Shown here: positions 20,257 through 34,664 of the stretch, piece by piece | How positions within the stretch are numbered: the first letter of the stretch is position 1 | How the letters are laid out: every line of letters begins with the position of its first letter | Assembly (NCBI RefSeq): GCF_041296385.1 | Contig: NC_091019.1 | Coordinates: forward strand, 14,462,531-14,526,530 | Reading direction: 5' to 3' | DNA: 64,000 nt | Source of the DNA: Aphelocoma coerulescens | Lineage: Eukaryota; Chordata; Aves; Passeriformes; Corvidae | Program-made: the position numbers and the translations under genes | The notes under the pieces: generated by a model | Databases searched by the model: none | Told to the model about the DNA's origin: nothing | The model's input: the letters and a program-made list of their open reading frames with translations, nothing else

Positions 20257-23200
20257 AAAGAACAGCTGCAGTTATGTTCTGTGTTTCAGCCTGCAGCAGC
20301 TTAAATCAAAACCAAACCAAAACCCACTCCAAACCAAAAACTGAGCACTGGACCCCACAGTGACTCACATAGCGTGTCTGGGAGATAGAATTAATGCTGC
20401 TGTAAATATGATTGAGTGTGTGTAGTGAATAAATTTGCTGATGTTCCTAGGCATACTAAATTTTGGGTTGTTTGGGGTGCATTTAAATAGGGTGGTATTT
20501 TAAGAGTCAGGGACTTTGAGAAACAAGTTAGCAAATTATATCCTAAACAACAGAACTAGTGACGTATTCCTGCACATTTTTGTCTTTTGTCCTGAATGGC
20601 CCTGGTAGTGCTGCTACAGACAAGGAACAGGGTGTCTTGAATACTTTTCTTCACATCAGGGTCACTGCGTATTTATTTATTTGGATTAAAGGCCATTGGT
20701 CACACAAACATTGTTTCTGTAGGAAACCTCTCTGAAAGTAGCAGTCTTACTTGTGAGAACACGATTTACTGTCACTTAGGAGAATATTTGCCTGGCTTTG
20801 TGGCAGACACATTATAATACGCCCCAGTTAAGATTCTGGGCCTGCTACAGCCTCAGAAGGGAGAGGTTATGTTCTATTAATTAATTACGGGCCCATAGTC
20901 AAGTGGCATTTAATTGTTTGCTAGGACATGGATTCAACTGTTTTCTTCATTTGTGCTCTCATTTCAGACAGCCAGTTCTCTCGGTTTCTTGCAACTGCAA
21001 AATACGGATTGAGGATTTAAAAAACCATTATTTTTACTGCTGATGGTGCATACACTGGAAGTGCATTTGGATGTGCAAAATCTTGGCAGTGTAGCTTATT
21101 TATGGGGCAGGAGATGGCAGTAAGGAAATGGGTGATTTAGCACAAGCACAGAAGCACACTTTATTCTTGCAGTATGGTTTTAAGAGAACTCTCAAAACCC
21201 CTGAAGTACAATAATAATTGACACATTTATATTTATTTTGGGCCTTCCTGTTTGATTTTTTTTGGGGGTCTTTTTCCAATCAGGTAAGTATTTACCAGCA
21301 TTTGTAGTACTTGTTTAGCTATGCTTGGGGATCAGGTGAAATAATGTGCTACGTGAGCAAAATGCAATTCACATTATGCCAAGTTCAGCTTTAGTGAGGA
21401 TTGCTGGAGTTAGAAGAAATACAAATACACAGTAACACTTGTAATGCTTCAAACTTCATGCCTGTGGATTTAAAAGAAATTTGCATACAGCATTATTATT
21501 TTTAATAATATTTAACACATTCTTTGTGTTGATCCCCACTTAATTTAAGTCACTCTGGTAGCTGTGTTCTTTGAGCAAGGAGGGAACGAAATACTGTTAA
21601 CCTTTGAGAGCCAGAACACAAACAAATAGTGTTTAACCTGAGGACAGCTGAGGGTGTTTCAAACAATGGTGTTAATTTTGATTGCCTGTTTGAAGTAGAC
21701 TCATGCTTTTTGTTCTCGGTTCGGAAGCAAAACATGTTGTTTGGAACTTGTCTGCAGCTGTGAAGAACAAAGTTTGTCATGCAGTAGTTGAGCAAGATGA
21801 CATCATGAGATGATTGTGACTACTGTGGCAATGTGCTTGCGTTTGCCCTTGTGTAAGCGTGATCACTGGCATGGATTTGTTTCATTTGGGGTCAATCAAG
21901 CAGGCACTGATGGAGTTGCATTCTGTGGATATTTACTTGATCCCTTGTTCTGGGCTATTGTTATTTTGACCTGGAAGCCACTCTCCTCAATCTCTGTTCC
22001 AGTATGTTCCCAGGTAAGTCCTCTTATCTTCAATCAGCAGAGTGTTCCTGTGGGGCTGTCATGGGTAACTCAGGGTGTTTGTGTGGTGATACACCAGCTC
22101 TTTGAAATTCGGGCATGACAGAAGGCCAGTAACTATGGAGCCTTGCTCCCATCCCCTGCACAGGCCCAGCTTATGGAGTACTGGAGAATGTGGAGCAAAA
22201 CGTGCCTAAACACTCGGGGCCAAATTCTCTGGAGAGCACCTAATGCTGCTTTACGATCTTGGCTTGCACATACCGGTGTGGGGTTGGCTGGTACATAGGG
22301 TGACCAGCCTGAATGTTGGCATTGATGCCATTCTGGCACGTAGGTAAGGAACTGGTTTTTGCTAAATACATATGGGCCATAAGATATGATCAGCTTACTG
22401 GAAGCTCTTTGTTTTTGCTCTGTTTTTAGTCCATAGTCAGTCCAGACAAAATATTTGGCCTACCAGGATATGTGAATCATTCTTCTTTGTAAAGCATCAT
22501 TTATCATCTGGGTTCTGAAAGGGTTTTGTATGAGGAAAGCATTGAATGTACTCAGAAATTTTTATTGTTAACGTGCGTTTTTACAGCTGTTGTATAAAAA
22601 ACTTGCTTTGGTGAGATCAAAATATTATTTAATTGTTTTAGCCTATTGGAATCACAGGAAATATACAGGGTGGGAAACTCCCAACTGACTTGTCACTCCT
22701 CGTCACCTGTAGGTGAGCAGTGGCACGCAGACTTAAATAAACAAATCTTAGCAGCTGGTTAGTTCTGGGAAAAAAGAGAAAAGTTGCTCCCTCATCGTTT
22801 ATGATTGCTTATGCTTATGTGTTGAGTAGAAGAAAAGCTTTGAAACTTCCTTAATCAATGCAAAAATACGTGTACAGTACAAATCTGTTGTTAGGGATTG
22901 AGTGAACAGGTTGAAATCAACTTGTGTTGATTTTTTTGTCCTTTTAGTCTTGTTTTAAATGAAACTGAGCCCGGTTTTTAAAAGAAACTAATGCATGTGA
23001 GGAGGGTACTGTCTAAAATTCTGTGTGGACTTTCAGTGGGCATCTCGGTACTTGAAGATCTGTTGCAGCTGCTGTGAAGTTGATGGAAAAATAATGTTGT
23101 AGTAGGCAGTTGAGATGACCTTGCAGTCACAAAATTCTGTAGGTTTTGAGCAAATTTTACATCAAGGATGATGTCAGGAAGTTTGATGATGTGATATATA

Positions 23201-26122
23201 TGAATGATATCTGCTGGGGCGTGAGCATGTGTGGATCCATGTTCCAGTTCCTCTCATTAAAGGATCGTGGCTCTGTAAATGCTTAGAGGCAGGAAGCATT
23301 ACAGAAAAATGATGCTTTAACTAACAATAAGGAATGAACAAGGGCAGTGGAAGAGCAACTGTGAGTTTACAAACATGGTCTTTTAGAGGTAAGTGTGCAG
23401 TGTACAGAGGAAGAATTCTGTGAAGGTAGTGGAGAGATAAGAGGGACTTAGAAGTTGAGGCAGCTTCTTATTACAGAGGATTGGAAAGTAGATCAGGAGG
23501 AAGTGAATTGCAGAGCTAACATCTTGCATATTGAGATTTGCTAAGTAATATTTACAGGTTGGGTTGAGATGTGGGTAGCTTGAGAAAGCTCTGAAACAGG
23601 AATTTGCAGTGATGTGTGATATGGAACTACAAATAAATACTGGATTTAAGGCTAATGTGGGGGAGTTGGAGAAATGAGTTGCATGTTATCTCTGCAGCAC
23701 TGTCGCTGCGTGGGCTATCAGAAAGGCCCTTATGAGGAGGATTCCTTCTTTACACATTTCAGATTTGAGGAGGATTGTTTTGATTTGAGGCAGATGAAGG
23801 AGAGATGTGTGTGAATATACTGCTTTCAAAAGAAGTGAAGACAGAAGGGATTTATCTGTCTTTGCTGCCTGAACTATGTTCACAGGCCCTGGGTTGAAAA
23901 TTTCAGATGAGCTGGCTTAGTCATATATTGCAAGAATATCGTGAACTTATGGTGATGTTAACTTTTAGCATAGTTGGCAAATAGTATCCAAAAGTAATTT
24001 TAAATTTTTGGAGGTCATGATAATTCCCTAGCTCTAGAGTGACAGTGTGTCCAGTGTAACACAGCATTAAGTTACACTTATGTTGCTATTAAGCAGGAAA
24101 CGTGGATCTTTCACATAAGATCTGGGTCAAGCATGTATTTCCTTTGATTCCAAGCAAGTGCTTTTTACTAAGAATCAATGTGGTTTTTTGATAGTATGGA
24201 AATATTTCTTTTATTGATCAACTGCCTAACCTTGAAATGCTTTTGGAAGTGATGATTGTTTTTCTTCAAAGTGTATCACACCAATTTTAATAAGTTACAC
24301 TTTGCTGTTTATGTGGAATGTCTCTGGTATTGAAAACATCAACCCACACTATGTCTGAACTTATAGTAGACTTAGAGCTTTGGTAACCTTCACCTTGAAA
24401 ATTTCAGGGAGTTCATTGTCTTCTGTATAAAGAATGTTATTTATGAAGGATTTTCCCATGTATTTGAAAGCAAGATGCATACTGTAATGCATGCTTATTT
24501 TGGTTTCTGGTTTCTTGGCTTCAAGCAGGGACTGTTTTTTGCTGCTGTATCTTTTACACAGATGTGCATTTTGCATAATTTTACTTTAATCCTTCATGTG
24601 CACTTTTGATGACAAAGAAGTAGCAGATCCTCCTTTACAAAGCATTTGGATGTTTTGCTGTATACCAAAGCATCACTTTGAACTCTGAAAAAATTAGTAT
24701 AATGAAACAGCTGAGTTCCAAACATGTCAGAGTTGAGCTTGAGAATAAACATTCTGCATTTTCAGCTGCTCTGTGCAAAGACAGTCTTTTGGAACATGGA
24801 ATATGTGATTACTATGTGTGAGAAGATGCAAGGCACTTTTTATTTGATGTTAACACTGTACATAATGCTCCATGTTCTACTTTACTCCAGTGTTTATGAT
24901 TACATACTTACACTTTGTATTATTTGGTTGGGAGGCATAAAGAGCTTCTAAAGAAACATCACAAAATAGTCCAGATTATCTCAAGGGTAAAATTGATTAA
25001 AAACCAGAATATATTGCCTTTTCAGTCACTAACCAGGCATGAAGCCCAAATCCTCAAGCTGAGGGAAAAAATACTGCTCTGTCACAACAGTACTTGTTCT
25101 GATATGGAGAGGTCTGTAGAGCTTTGTGAGCACAGTCCAAGGCAAATCCTGCCCTGTCAGTGGGATAGTACAGTGGAACAGCTGAAAGAATATGTCCTGG
25201 GGGATGTCTGCAGAGGGTCTCCACTGTGGCTGTTGTCGTGGGGGGGTACAGTGTGCATGTGGAAGGCTCTGCAGAAAGACCTGGAAAATCTGGAGTAAAG
25301 CTTTGATCAGTTCATACTCTGCCTATAAACATGCAGCTCTGAGGTAGCAGATGTACATGGAGTTCTGTGCAGTGCCAAAGAGAGTGTTAGAAATTCCAGG
25401 TGTGCGTTGTGTGTTGTCGTAGGTGAGGATATTGGGGGGCAGGGGGAGGTTGCTGTGACTGTTCAGAGTTGCTCTGGTAGATTTGCTCTACATATCATCT
25501 CATCCTGCAAGTAACATGGTTTGAACTTGGGTATTCATGCTGCTAGAATGCAGAACACATTCTAGGTCCATTATTTGATTTCTGTAGGGCTGCCTTGTTA
25601 GGTTTTGCAACATTGAACTGATGTTTTGTCCTAGTGGGGAACATTAGAGGAGTGGCTTTGGCCTCTTCAGTTTAAACTGAATGTCATAATTAAACTTTTT
25701 TCAATCGTTGTTCTGTTTGGTTATGTTCTGGTTTGAGTCATGAAGGAGTTGCCAAGTTGCCTTTTTTTATTTATTCTGATGGACACAATAGAGTTGGGGT
25801 CTGGTGGGATTAGTAAGGCAAGAAAAATTCTTGTTGGAGATATATCCAGGAATGGGAATTTTTTTTTTCTTTTTTTCCCCTGGAGGAGAAAGATGCTCTT
25901 AAAAATAAGTCAGGATCCAGACGTTTAACACAACTTTTATTTTTTCTTCTTTTAAATTGAGAGTAGTTATCCTAGTTCGTAACTTCCTTTCCATTTTCTG
26001 TAGCAAATAATGTACCTGCATCAGAAAAATTGGGGGCCTGCCATTTTATTTACTTGTAAGAAGATTTGCTGTTTCTAAAGCAATGGCTAAACATTCTTAA
26101 ATTTTCTCTTAGTGCAACATTA

Positions 26123-26157
26123 TGGTGGTTTTTTGGGTTTTTTGGTTTTTTTTTTTT
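26123..26157. repeat. T-rich homopolymer tract with G interruptions
   Basis: A run made only of T and G, ending in twelve T. It is low-complexity DNA without a gene. Confidence 0.75.
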
Positions 26158-26861
26158 AGATTTTGGAAGTCGATTTTTAACTTTGAAAGTACTGAAGTTT
26201 AGGTACTCAATCTCCAGCAAGTTTTTTTTCTCCTCTACTTTCCCATTGACAACTTAATGGGAAAGTCCGTGAGGCTGAATAAATAACGACAAGTACAAAT
26301 CCAGGATAAGGGTAACAGGACAAACAGGGTGTGCAAACCTTGTAGCTCCTTTTTCACATTTCTATTAAAATAACTAGTTATTAAGTAGTACAAGTCCTCA
26401 GAGGCTTCCTCTGTGTGAGATGTGTATACAGCACTTGAAAGTCATGGTGATGCCAAATAATATAGGAAGTTCTTTTAAAAATTAACACCATTCACTATAA
26501 TAGGGCACGAAATGTACTGTGAAGCCAGGGATACAGTTTCATGACTGCTGAGTTTTCAGTTGAGATTTCTGAAAAGTGGCTTTTTACCAGCTGCTAATAA
26601 ATTATTTCTATATGACTGTTTTGCTAAAACAAGAGAATGGCAACAAATGACGGCTGTTCAGTAGCAGAAGGTCTGTCTCTTCTCTAACTGCAGATTTTCT
26701 CAATAATTGTCAAAATACTCCTGTTCTTGTTAGAAAGCATTAAGTAACTTCCCTCTGCTGCCAGTTGAACAGAAGACAACACCAAAAGCCAGCCTGATAA
26801 GATACATGAAACCAAAGGAGACCTTGAAGGCAAACAAATACACAGATACCACCAGAGAAAA

Positions 26862-26942
26862 TCAACCAAAACCCCACAAACCACCACTACAAAAAAACCC
26901 AACCCAAAACAAACCCAAGAAAACTCCCTAAACAAAACCCCT
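26862..26942. repeat. A/C-rich low-complexity tract
   Basis: About 80 bp made almost only of A and C (aaccaaaacccc, aaaaaaacccaaccc). It is the reverse complement of the T/G tracts elsewhere in this intron and probably has the same origin in the opposite orientation. Confidence 0.7.
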
Positions 26943-27371
26943 CCAGACCCCAGGAAATAACTTCTTTCATTTTCTGCATCTTTTCTATAGAAGTTTGGGG
27001 CCTTCAGGCCCACAGGTGGATTCTGTCATTTGACTTGTTGAAGTAATGGGTAGAAAAAGGTTTGATAGTGTTTGTGTTCAGCCACTTGAGGGGGTGATGC
27101 ATAGAAAGCTTGAGGATGAAAAGGTAGCACCTGCTTGTGCCGCACAAGAGGGTTTTTACCTTTGTGTCAGGAAGACTTTTTTGCTAAATATTATTCAGTG
27201 ATAGGGCAGTGACATGCAGAGCATTGTCTCATGTTGGACTTCTCTTCTGCAGGCTGCACAGTAAAAGTTTGTGCCTCACTTGGTGCTCTGTACTCTGCAT
27301 GTAGATTAAAAGTTGTGCTTTCCAGTTTCCAGGATGGGGGAAGGAGGAAAACAGTAGACACAATATCTTGA

Positions 27372-27397
27372 TTTTTTTTTTTTGTGTGTGTGTGTGT
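27372..27397. repeat. T12 followed by GT dinucleotide microsatellite
   Basis: Twelve T followed by seven GT units (27384-27397). This is a simple repeat. Confidence 0.8.
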
Positions 27398-30300
27398 ATG
27401 AGCTGCCTTTTAGGGATTGTTTTGGATTTTTTCCTCTTCTATTTCATTGTACCTCTGCATTTAAATCTTTCTCACTTCTGTTAATTTCAAGCTAATGTGT
27501 TTTATGATTGTACTGTGCCTAAGTAGGGCACAACCTGAAACCTGGCTGGAGTACATGGAAAATTACTTCAGTTTAAAGACAAATGACTGCTTTATAAGTT
27601 GCACCTTCGAATATTTGTGCTGCCATATTAATTATGTTTTTTTTCATAGTAATTGATTTGGCATGACATAGTAACTCTGTCAAGGGCCACCTTACTATCC
27701 ATAGCACTTTTAGGACTTAAAGAAAAATTTCAGAAGTCATTGGTGGATTTTTTTTCCTCTCTTAGATTCTTTCAGAGTATATGAGAAAGTAACAAATAAA
27801 TGAGGAAACTGATCTAGCAAGTTTTTATTCCTGATTAATTTAAAGCTACTTTTATTCAGCGCCATACTGTTTGAGGTACAGGACTGAAAAATGGGTCTGA
27901 AATTGTAACTCAGACTTTGCTGTTGCAGTGCAATAATAGTTACTCTTGTCATGGTGACTGCAAGAAAGTAAAAAGATGAGTAATGAAATGGGCTGGAGAA
28001 GATTTCCTTGGCTCAAGTTGAGACTGGGGTTAAGTGAGAAGCCAAGAGAAGTGGAAAATAGAGGTGTGTAGGTAGTGTGTGCCTGGGGGAGCAGGGTGGG
28101 TAGGAGCTGTGCTGTTACCTTAATAACAATTGAAATCAAGCTGATGTTGTGCCTTCAGGTAGCTCTCTCTGTTTTATTATTGATGCTCTTCAGACTCTTC
28201 TTTCATTCTGACAGAGAGGTTCTGTTTTCCCTCTTAAGTCTCCATGGAGACTTTTTGGAGTTGAAGTTAGGAGAGGTTATGTACACACAACGTTGTCTTG
28301 TCATCCATAACTTCTCATTTCTCTAAACTAATCCCAAGCATTTAAGTGTGTGATGGCTCGACTGCAATCCTGTACGTAAGAAGAGACATGCTAGAGAGGA
28401 GAGGGCTGTTTGTCTTGGACAGTGTTTTTCTGCCATGCTCATTTTTTGGTGTCCAGCTTCGGACTGATGCCAAATGCTGGTTGGATTAGTAAAGAAGCTT
28501 GCAGTTTATAAATTCAGAGAGCAGCTCTCATACGTATTTCAGTTATTTGGCACGCTAAACCAGAAAATCAGATAAGGAAATTTTGAAGTGCTGGTACTAT
28601 GGCTAGTAATAGAGTGATAAAAGTTTTTACTTTGGCAAACAGATTGTTTGCGAGATAGAGTTTTTGGTTTTGCTGACGATATTTATCACGTACAATACCT
28701 GTTAATTCTTTGTTCTTGTGGCCCAGGCTTATGTGCTAAAATGCCTTTTATGCAAGGGCCAGCAGAAACAATTTTCAGTGTATTAGGTGGCGTATTTCCT
28801 GAATTCTGAGTCTTAAGTTTACAATCATTTCTTATTTCAAAAGTAAGACACTAAGATAAATATCTCTAAAATACATGCTATGTATGAATGTATTTTTGGG
28901 TAACATCTGAAAATACTGTCATCCTGAACAAACTAATAGACTGTAGTAATTTTTTTTCCTTTCATGGTGCCCGTGTTAGGTGTCCCAGTAGAAGAGATGT
29001 AGTTTGTGTTATTTGTCTGTGTTGTGAAGGGATTTTTTTCTCCTTCCCCAATCCTCCCAGTATCTACCGGTTATGTAGGGAAGGTTGGAAAAGCAAGAAA
29101 AGGATAAACCTGAAAATGTAGAGCATATTCCTTACCTTGTAAAAATAATTTCCTTAATGAATAAAGCAGTTAAACAAGATCTTGCAGGTCCATTGAAGAG
29201 AAATTCAGGGTTGATGAGGATAATGATGATGATTTTGCATTACATCAGAAGTAAATGTGATGTGGAATACCCTGGTTGTCAGTGGATTCATTGCTTTAAA
29301 AAGGAGAGGTTTTTTGGCTGCTGCTGGTTTTTTGTCAGGTAAAGGAATGCAGAGGGCTGGAATTGTGTTGATGCACAGTAATTTTATAGCTGATGAATCG
29401 TCGCTGAAAAAAGCCCTTGTGCTCCCATGCTGTCCTGGCAGTTCTCAGCTTGTGTAAGAGCCACTTGAAGGGCAAGTCTAGGAACTGCCCTTGGGCTTTT
29501 TGAGCAGAACACCAAGGATTGGTTTTATTCCTACCAGGCAAAGGGTAAGGGAAGTGGAAAAGTGGCTTATAACCAACTTCCACTTGCCCTCTGGTCCTGT
29601 GTGCTGCTCTGAGGCTCTGGGCCAAGCATACATAATGTGGAAGACGTGCTGGTAAACCACATCCTTTGAAGAGAGAGAATAAATGCAATTTGCAACAATT
29701 TGTACAGATTGTGGAGGAGGTTGCATTTAGTATGTAGCTTAGAAACAGTTATGTTACAGACTTGTTTAACTGTGCGAGCATTTTGTAATAATGTGCAATT
29801 TGCATCTCAGTAGTCGTAAAAAAAAATAGTCAAAGTACTTCCTGACATGTTAGTCTCATGTGACACTCTTCATTCATCAGAAGTTGAAATCTTGCCTGTC
29901 TTTTCTACTACAAAGTAGTAGCTCCCGTGTACAATCCCAAAGGCATTGTGCATTCTAAAGAATGTGAAAGGTATTTCTTAAAGTAAATTCTTTTGTGCTC
30001 AGAGAAAGTGTTTACCTCCACTGTTTAAATGTTTAAACTTGACTGAGGAACAAAATAATATTTTAATATGATTTGTAGTTAACTCAGGTTGTGTCATTTT
30101 GGTTGTTCTGTACATCTTACGTGCAGGACTGAGATGGTTACCAGTGGAATATTAATTTTCAGTGTATGAGGACCTAATTTTGCCTTTATTCATGATATTA
30201 ATTTGTGTCCTTTGAAGCCAGTTTTTAAGTGTATCCTGTCTTTTGGCATGCTTAGCTACAGCATTAGCTGTTCTCCAGAACGTAATTAAATGATTGGAAG

Positions 30301-33300
30301 TTATTGCTACTAAGGGAAAGAAAACATCTACCGTTCACCCAGAAATAAAACATTATAACAATTCAAGCCAAATAGGATAAATAGCCCCAGGCTATTCTTT
30401 ATAAAATGTCTAGGTCAAATGCCTAAGCTTTAATCATGAAACTTGTTGGTATGTATGGAGGTATTTGCAGATATTTCTGTGTTTTTTCTCTTCAGACCTG
30501 ACTTAGGTTTGAAGGCTTTTTTTGCTGTTACTGAAAACTATAAAAATCCATGCTGGTATGCATGGTTTAAATATGTAGCATATTTATGTAATAACCCAGC
30601 TTTTATGGGTTTGTTTTCTTGCTTTTGTAAAATGCTGTGTGATGTAAAATATTGATGCTTTTGCTCATGCAGAAGAACTGCAGAAGGGCTGCTGAAGTTG
30701 AATCTGTTGCAGTTGCTGTGCAAATTGGAATTGATCCAGTAGAGAAATCCTTGAGGTAGTCCATCAGAATCCATGAAGTTGCTAAAAAAATATGCTGTGT
30801 TTAAGCTAATAAGGAGTAATTGCATCCCCTCTAAGAGTAGCATGTTATAGGTAGAATTTAAAAAAAAAACGAAGCTATAAATTATTTGGAGTTAAGTCCA
30901 TTCCTTTTTTTGTGAACTGAAAAGAAATGGAAAGTTTCATTTCTTAAGGTAATGTTTATTTTTAAACCTATGGCAACCTTCCTCTAGAGTGTGCATTGTC
31001 TACTTCAAAGCAACATTAGATCATTCATTCTTTCGTTAATGAATCACTAGAATTATTTGTTTGACAATGAATCACAAAGCAGGTTTGAATGAAGCTTATT
31101 GAGGAGTGTATTATTATCAAATTTGCATCACAAATACTGTGGCATATATTTCATTTGTGTTCATTGACTTACTGATCCTGTTTTTCCCTGCTGCTCCTTT
31201 CCCCCCACCCTGCCTCATTTTATCTCATTCTCTGAAAGGACAGCTGGAATTCTAACTTACTGCCTTTGATAACTGTTTAATTTTCTTTTCTATTGCTTTT
31301 ATGTGATCATTTGCCAGCCCATCACTTCTGTAGATAAGAATCTGTTCAGGCTATAAAGTGCATAATTTACTGATTCACAGTATTTCTTACAAGTAAGGTT
31401 AGAAGTAGAAATCATTACACTGAAATTACCTGGGTAGATGTTTAGAAATCTATGAAAAGCATAATTTTACAGCATGAAATTAGCCAAGAATGTAGATATT
31501 GTCTTCTAGGTCGTGTTAAAGAAAATATGAACTTCTAGTGCCTGGGAGTAGCCTACACTTCTGTGTAGTCTGTGGAGGTGTATTATTCAGGTTTAGTTAT
31601 TACTCAAGGTAGTTTCTAATACTACATTTTTTTGGTATCATAAGTCGGTTTTCATATGTGTCAGATTTTAGTTACAGGTGTGTTTTGAATTTCAGTAAAT
31701 TCTATGTTTACTTCAAGAGCTTTCTTCTGTTCTTCAAACTTGCAGTAGTGTCCCTGTTGTAACAGTGTCATTCATGGGTGGCATCTTGAGTGGCATTAAC
31801 AACACATCACCTCTCTGAGAAGATAACATTCTGAACATGTTGATCCAGTCAGTAGGGCCCAAAAATATGTTTGTCCAGTCAGTTCACCATCTCTGTCTGT
31901 TTCTGAATGTACTTGGTTCTTGATAGAGGAAAATTGGCTAAGTGAAGTAGTGATTGTGGACTGATGACCTGGAAGTTCATAAGGTGTTGAGTTTTTCGTT
32001 TGTCCTACTTCATTTTGCATGGTTCATAATGCTCTGGGTAGTTGGCTGGAGGATGTTCTTTGTGGACTGGTGGGAATTTAGTGCTGATAATGTATTCAGA
32101 AGAACTGCAAAATCTTTATTTGCTTTGGTATTTGGTTTAGTTTGTCCTAGATTTTGTGTGGTTATTTGGTGGCTTTCCTTTTCAGAAGAAGAAAAACATT
32201 AAGTCAAAATAACAGAAAAGATTCAACACAGTATAGAGTTTATGGGTGGACAAAAAGCCAGGTATGCATTATATTAACAGGCATTCAGTTTTGGTTTACT
32301 GTGTGACAGTGTGTGAGTTTGTGTCTCAATAGGCATTTTTTCCCTGAAAACCTGTGAGCTAAACAATGTGCAGTCAGGATGTGTACCTTTTTTTCCATGT
32401 TCATACCTTTCCTTTTGTTTCTCCATGCACATGTACAGGATGCAGCCCTTGAGATGTAGAGTTGTTTCTTAGTAGGTGTGACATTTGAGTTTGCTTTTGC
32501 TAGACGATGTCGAGGAACACAGCAGCAGCCTCTGCTGCCCTCTCCTGCTGTGCTTTCTGGCTTCTGTGCTTGGAAAAGTCAGTAACTTTTCAGGATGGAG
32601 CCAGGACAAAATGGGCTTTCAGCTTTGGAAACTGATAGGGTAGAGAGTTCCATGCACCCTGATGCTTTTCTGTAAAATGGAGATATTTATAGCTTAATAC
32701 AGGTTCCCCAGCCTCCTCTTCAGTTTTAATTATGGGCTGGGAAGAAAGACCTCAGACATTATTTGGATTATTGTGAGGGTGAATAAAAACTATTTGAAAT
32801 TCTCATGGTAGTTGTGATGGTGGTGTAGTTTCTCACATTTCAAGTAGGCTAATCTTGTATGTTCACAAACTTGTAATACAGTTTTTCATATTCCTGGGTG
32901 ACAGGTAGTAAGGAAACTACCTTAAATGTATTAGTGGTACAAGAAAAGAAAAGATACTGACTGTGTAAGTTTGTAATTGGGGTGATCTAGGCAATGTTTG
33001 ACCAGATGCAGGCTAGAATAGGGTCCTTTTGAAAAAGTCATAATCTCTCATTTCATAAAATATCTCCGTATCTGGTTAAAATGAGGAAAATTTTATTTAA
33101 TGAAAGGTTTGAAAATGAAAATTCGGTGTAAAAATAAGTAATAAGGTGTGAAAACTTCTATGGTACTTCCTTCTCTACGAATTAACTGCTCTGAGGATAG
33201 TTGGTGGGAGCACTAAGGGAGGGATTAAAAGTATGTCATGGAGTAAGAGCCATGTGGGATTTTGTATGTATGCCATTAAATGGTTTAACAGTATTTTAAG

Positions 33301-34158
33301 GACTCCTGTTTTGGATAACAAATAGAAACACAGTTTGGAGAGAGTGTTTGAAAACTCATTTAATTGAGTGTTATATAAATATGGACTGAAAACAACTGGG
33401 ACTTGGATGACATTGTGCAGGACAAAGAGTACTTAAAGTGCAGAGCTCTGTGGGAAGAGTAGTGTTTACTTCAGGAAGCATGGGCTGCCAGTTTGATAAA
33501 TAAAGTTTAACTGGTGTCAATTGCTGTTATAGAAATCTCCTTGTGTGAAGGTATTACTAGAATCTAACTGCGTAGCGAAACCTTTCTCAATATACAGCTC
33601 TGAGATGGTGGGTATCTGTTTGGTCCTTTTTATGCATTTGTCCTCAGCAGCTATATTACAAAATGTTTTAGTTATCCAGCATACTTTTGGCTTTCAAGTT
33701 CCGGTACAAGAGGCTGCAGCACACTTTGCTAATTCAGAAGGCATGTGTCTCATGTGGAAATTGGTCTGACAATCCTGAAAATAAAAATACCTTGTAAGTT
33801 GTTATCTCTCCTCTGGGGAACACTGTAGGTGCATTTATGATGTTATCAGTAGCTGTTGGCAAGTGCTTGACTGAGATCACAGGATCATGTTCTTCCCACA
33901 GCGGAGACAAGTTTGTTTTCCCCTGTGCCGCAGGTGATGAGGACTTCTCCAAAGGATTTAGGAAATCTGTATATTCTACAGTAGGTGTTGAGTCATTAGT
34001 TGGGTGTCTAGTGCACACTGATTGACTCTAATTTCCTGAGTCTAATTTGGGTCAAAACTCATTCTAGAAGAAAAGAGTTTCGATGTTTTAAAAGTAAAGC
34101 TTGGTAACGTCATGTTTAACTCACCGTGCTTTGCTGTACGGTTTGACAGTGCCTGTTG

Positions 34159-34664
34159 CTTGGAGTGCTGTGTCTGTGCTCCTCAGGGCAAGAGAGATGC
34201 AGAGCTTCTGGAGCAGGTCCAGGGGAGGGTGATAAAGCTTATTAAGGGACTGAAGCATCTCTCTTATGAGCAAAGGCTGAGGGAGCTGGGTCTGTTCAGC
34301 CTGGAGAAGAGACGACTGAAAAGGCACCTCAGCAATGTCTGTCAGTGTCTGAAGGGGTGTGTCAGAGGATGGCTCCAGGCTCTGCTTGGTGGTGCCCAGC
34401 AATAGGACAAGAGGCAACGGGCAGAAACTGATGCATGGGAAGTTCCACATGAACATGAGGAAGAACTGCTTCACTGAGCAGTGACTGAGCACTGGAACAG
34501 GTTGCCCAGAGAGGTTTTGGAGTCTCCCTTACTGGAGACATTCCAGAACCATCTGGACACAGTCCTGTGCCATGTGCTCTGGGATGACCCTTCTCAAACA
34601 GGGAGGCTGGACCAGATGATTGGCTGTGGTCCCCTCCAGCCTGACCCATTGTGTGATTCTGTGA
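34159..34664 (+). mobile_element. CR1 LINE 3' fragment, about 500 bp
   Basis: This is the best-preserved forward CR1 copy in the window. In order it shows TGGAGTGCTGTGTCTG, AAGGCTGAGGGAGCTGGG, TCAGCCTGGAGAAGAG, GGTGCCCAGCAATAGGACA, AGGCAACGGGCAGAAACTG, GGAACAGGTTGCCCAGAGAGG, GAGACATTCCAGAACC, GGCTGGACCAGATGATTGG, and the terminal GTGTGATTCTGTGA. It covers the end of the reverse-transcriptase reading frame and the 3' UTR. The frame is broken, so no functional protein is encoded. Confidence 0.93.

Noticed and set aside
24915..25298. 127-codon open frame on the plus strand in intron 1
   Set aside because: The sequence resembles no family I know and has no promoter or splice context. Frames of this length are expected by chance in 46 kb on six frames.
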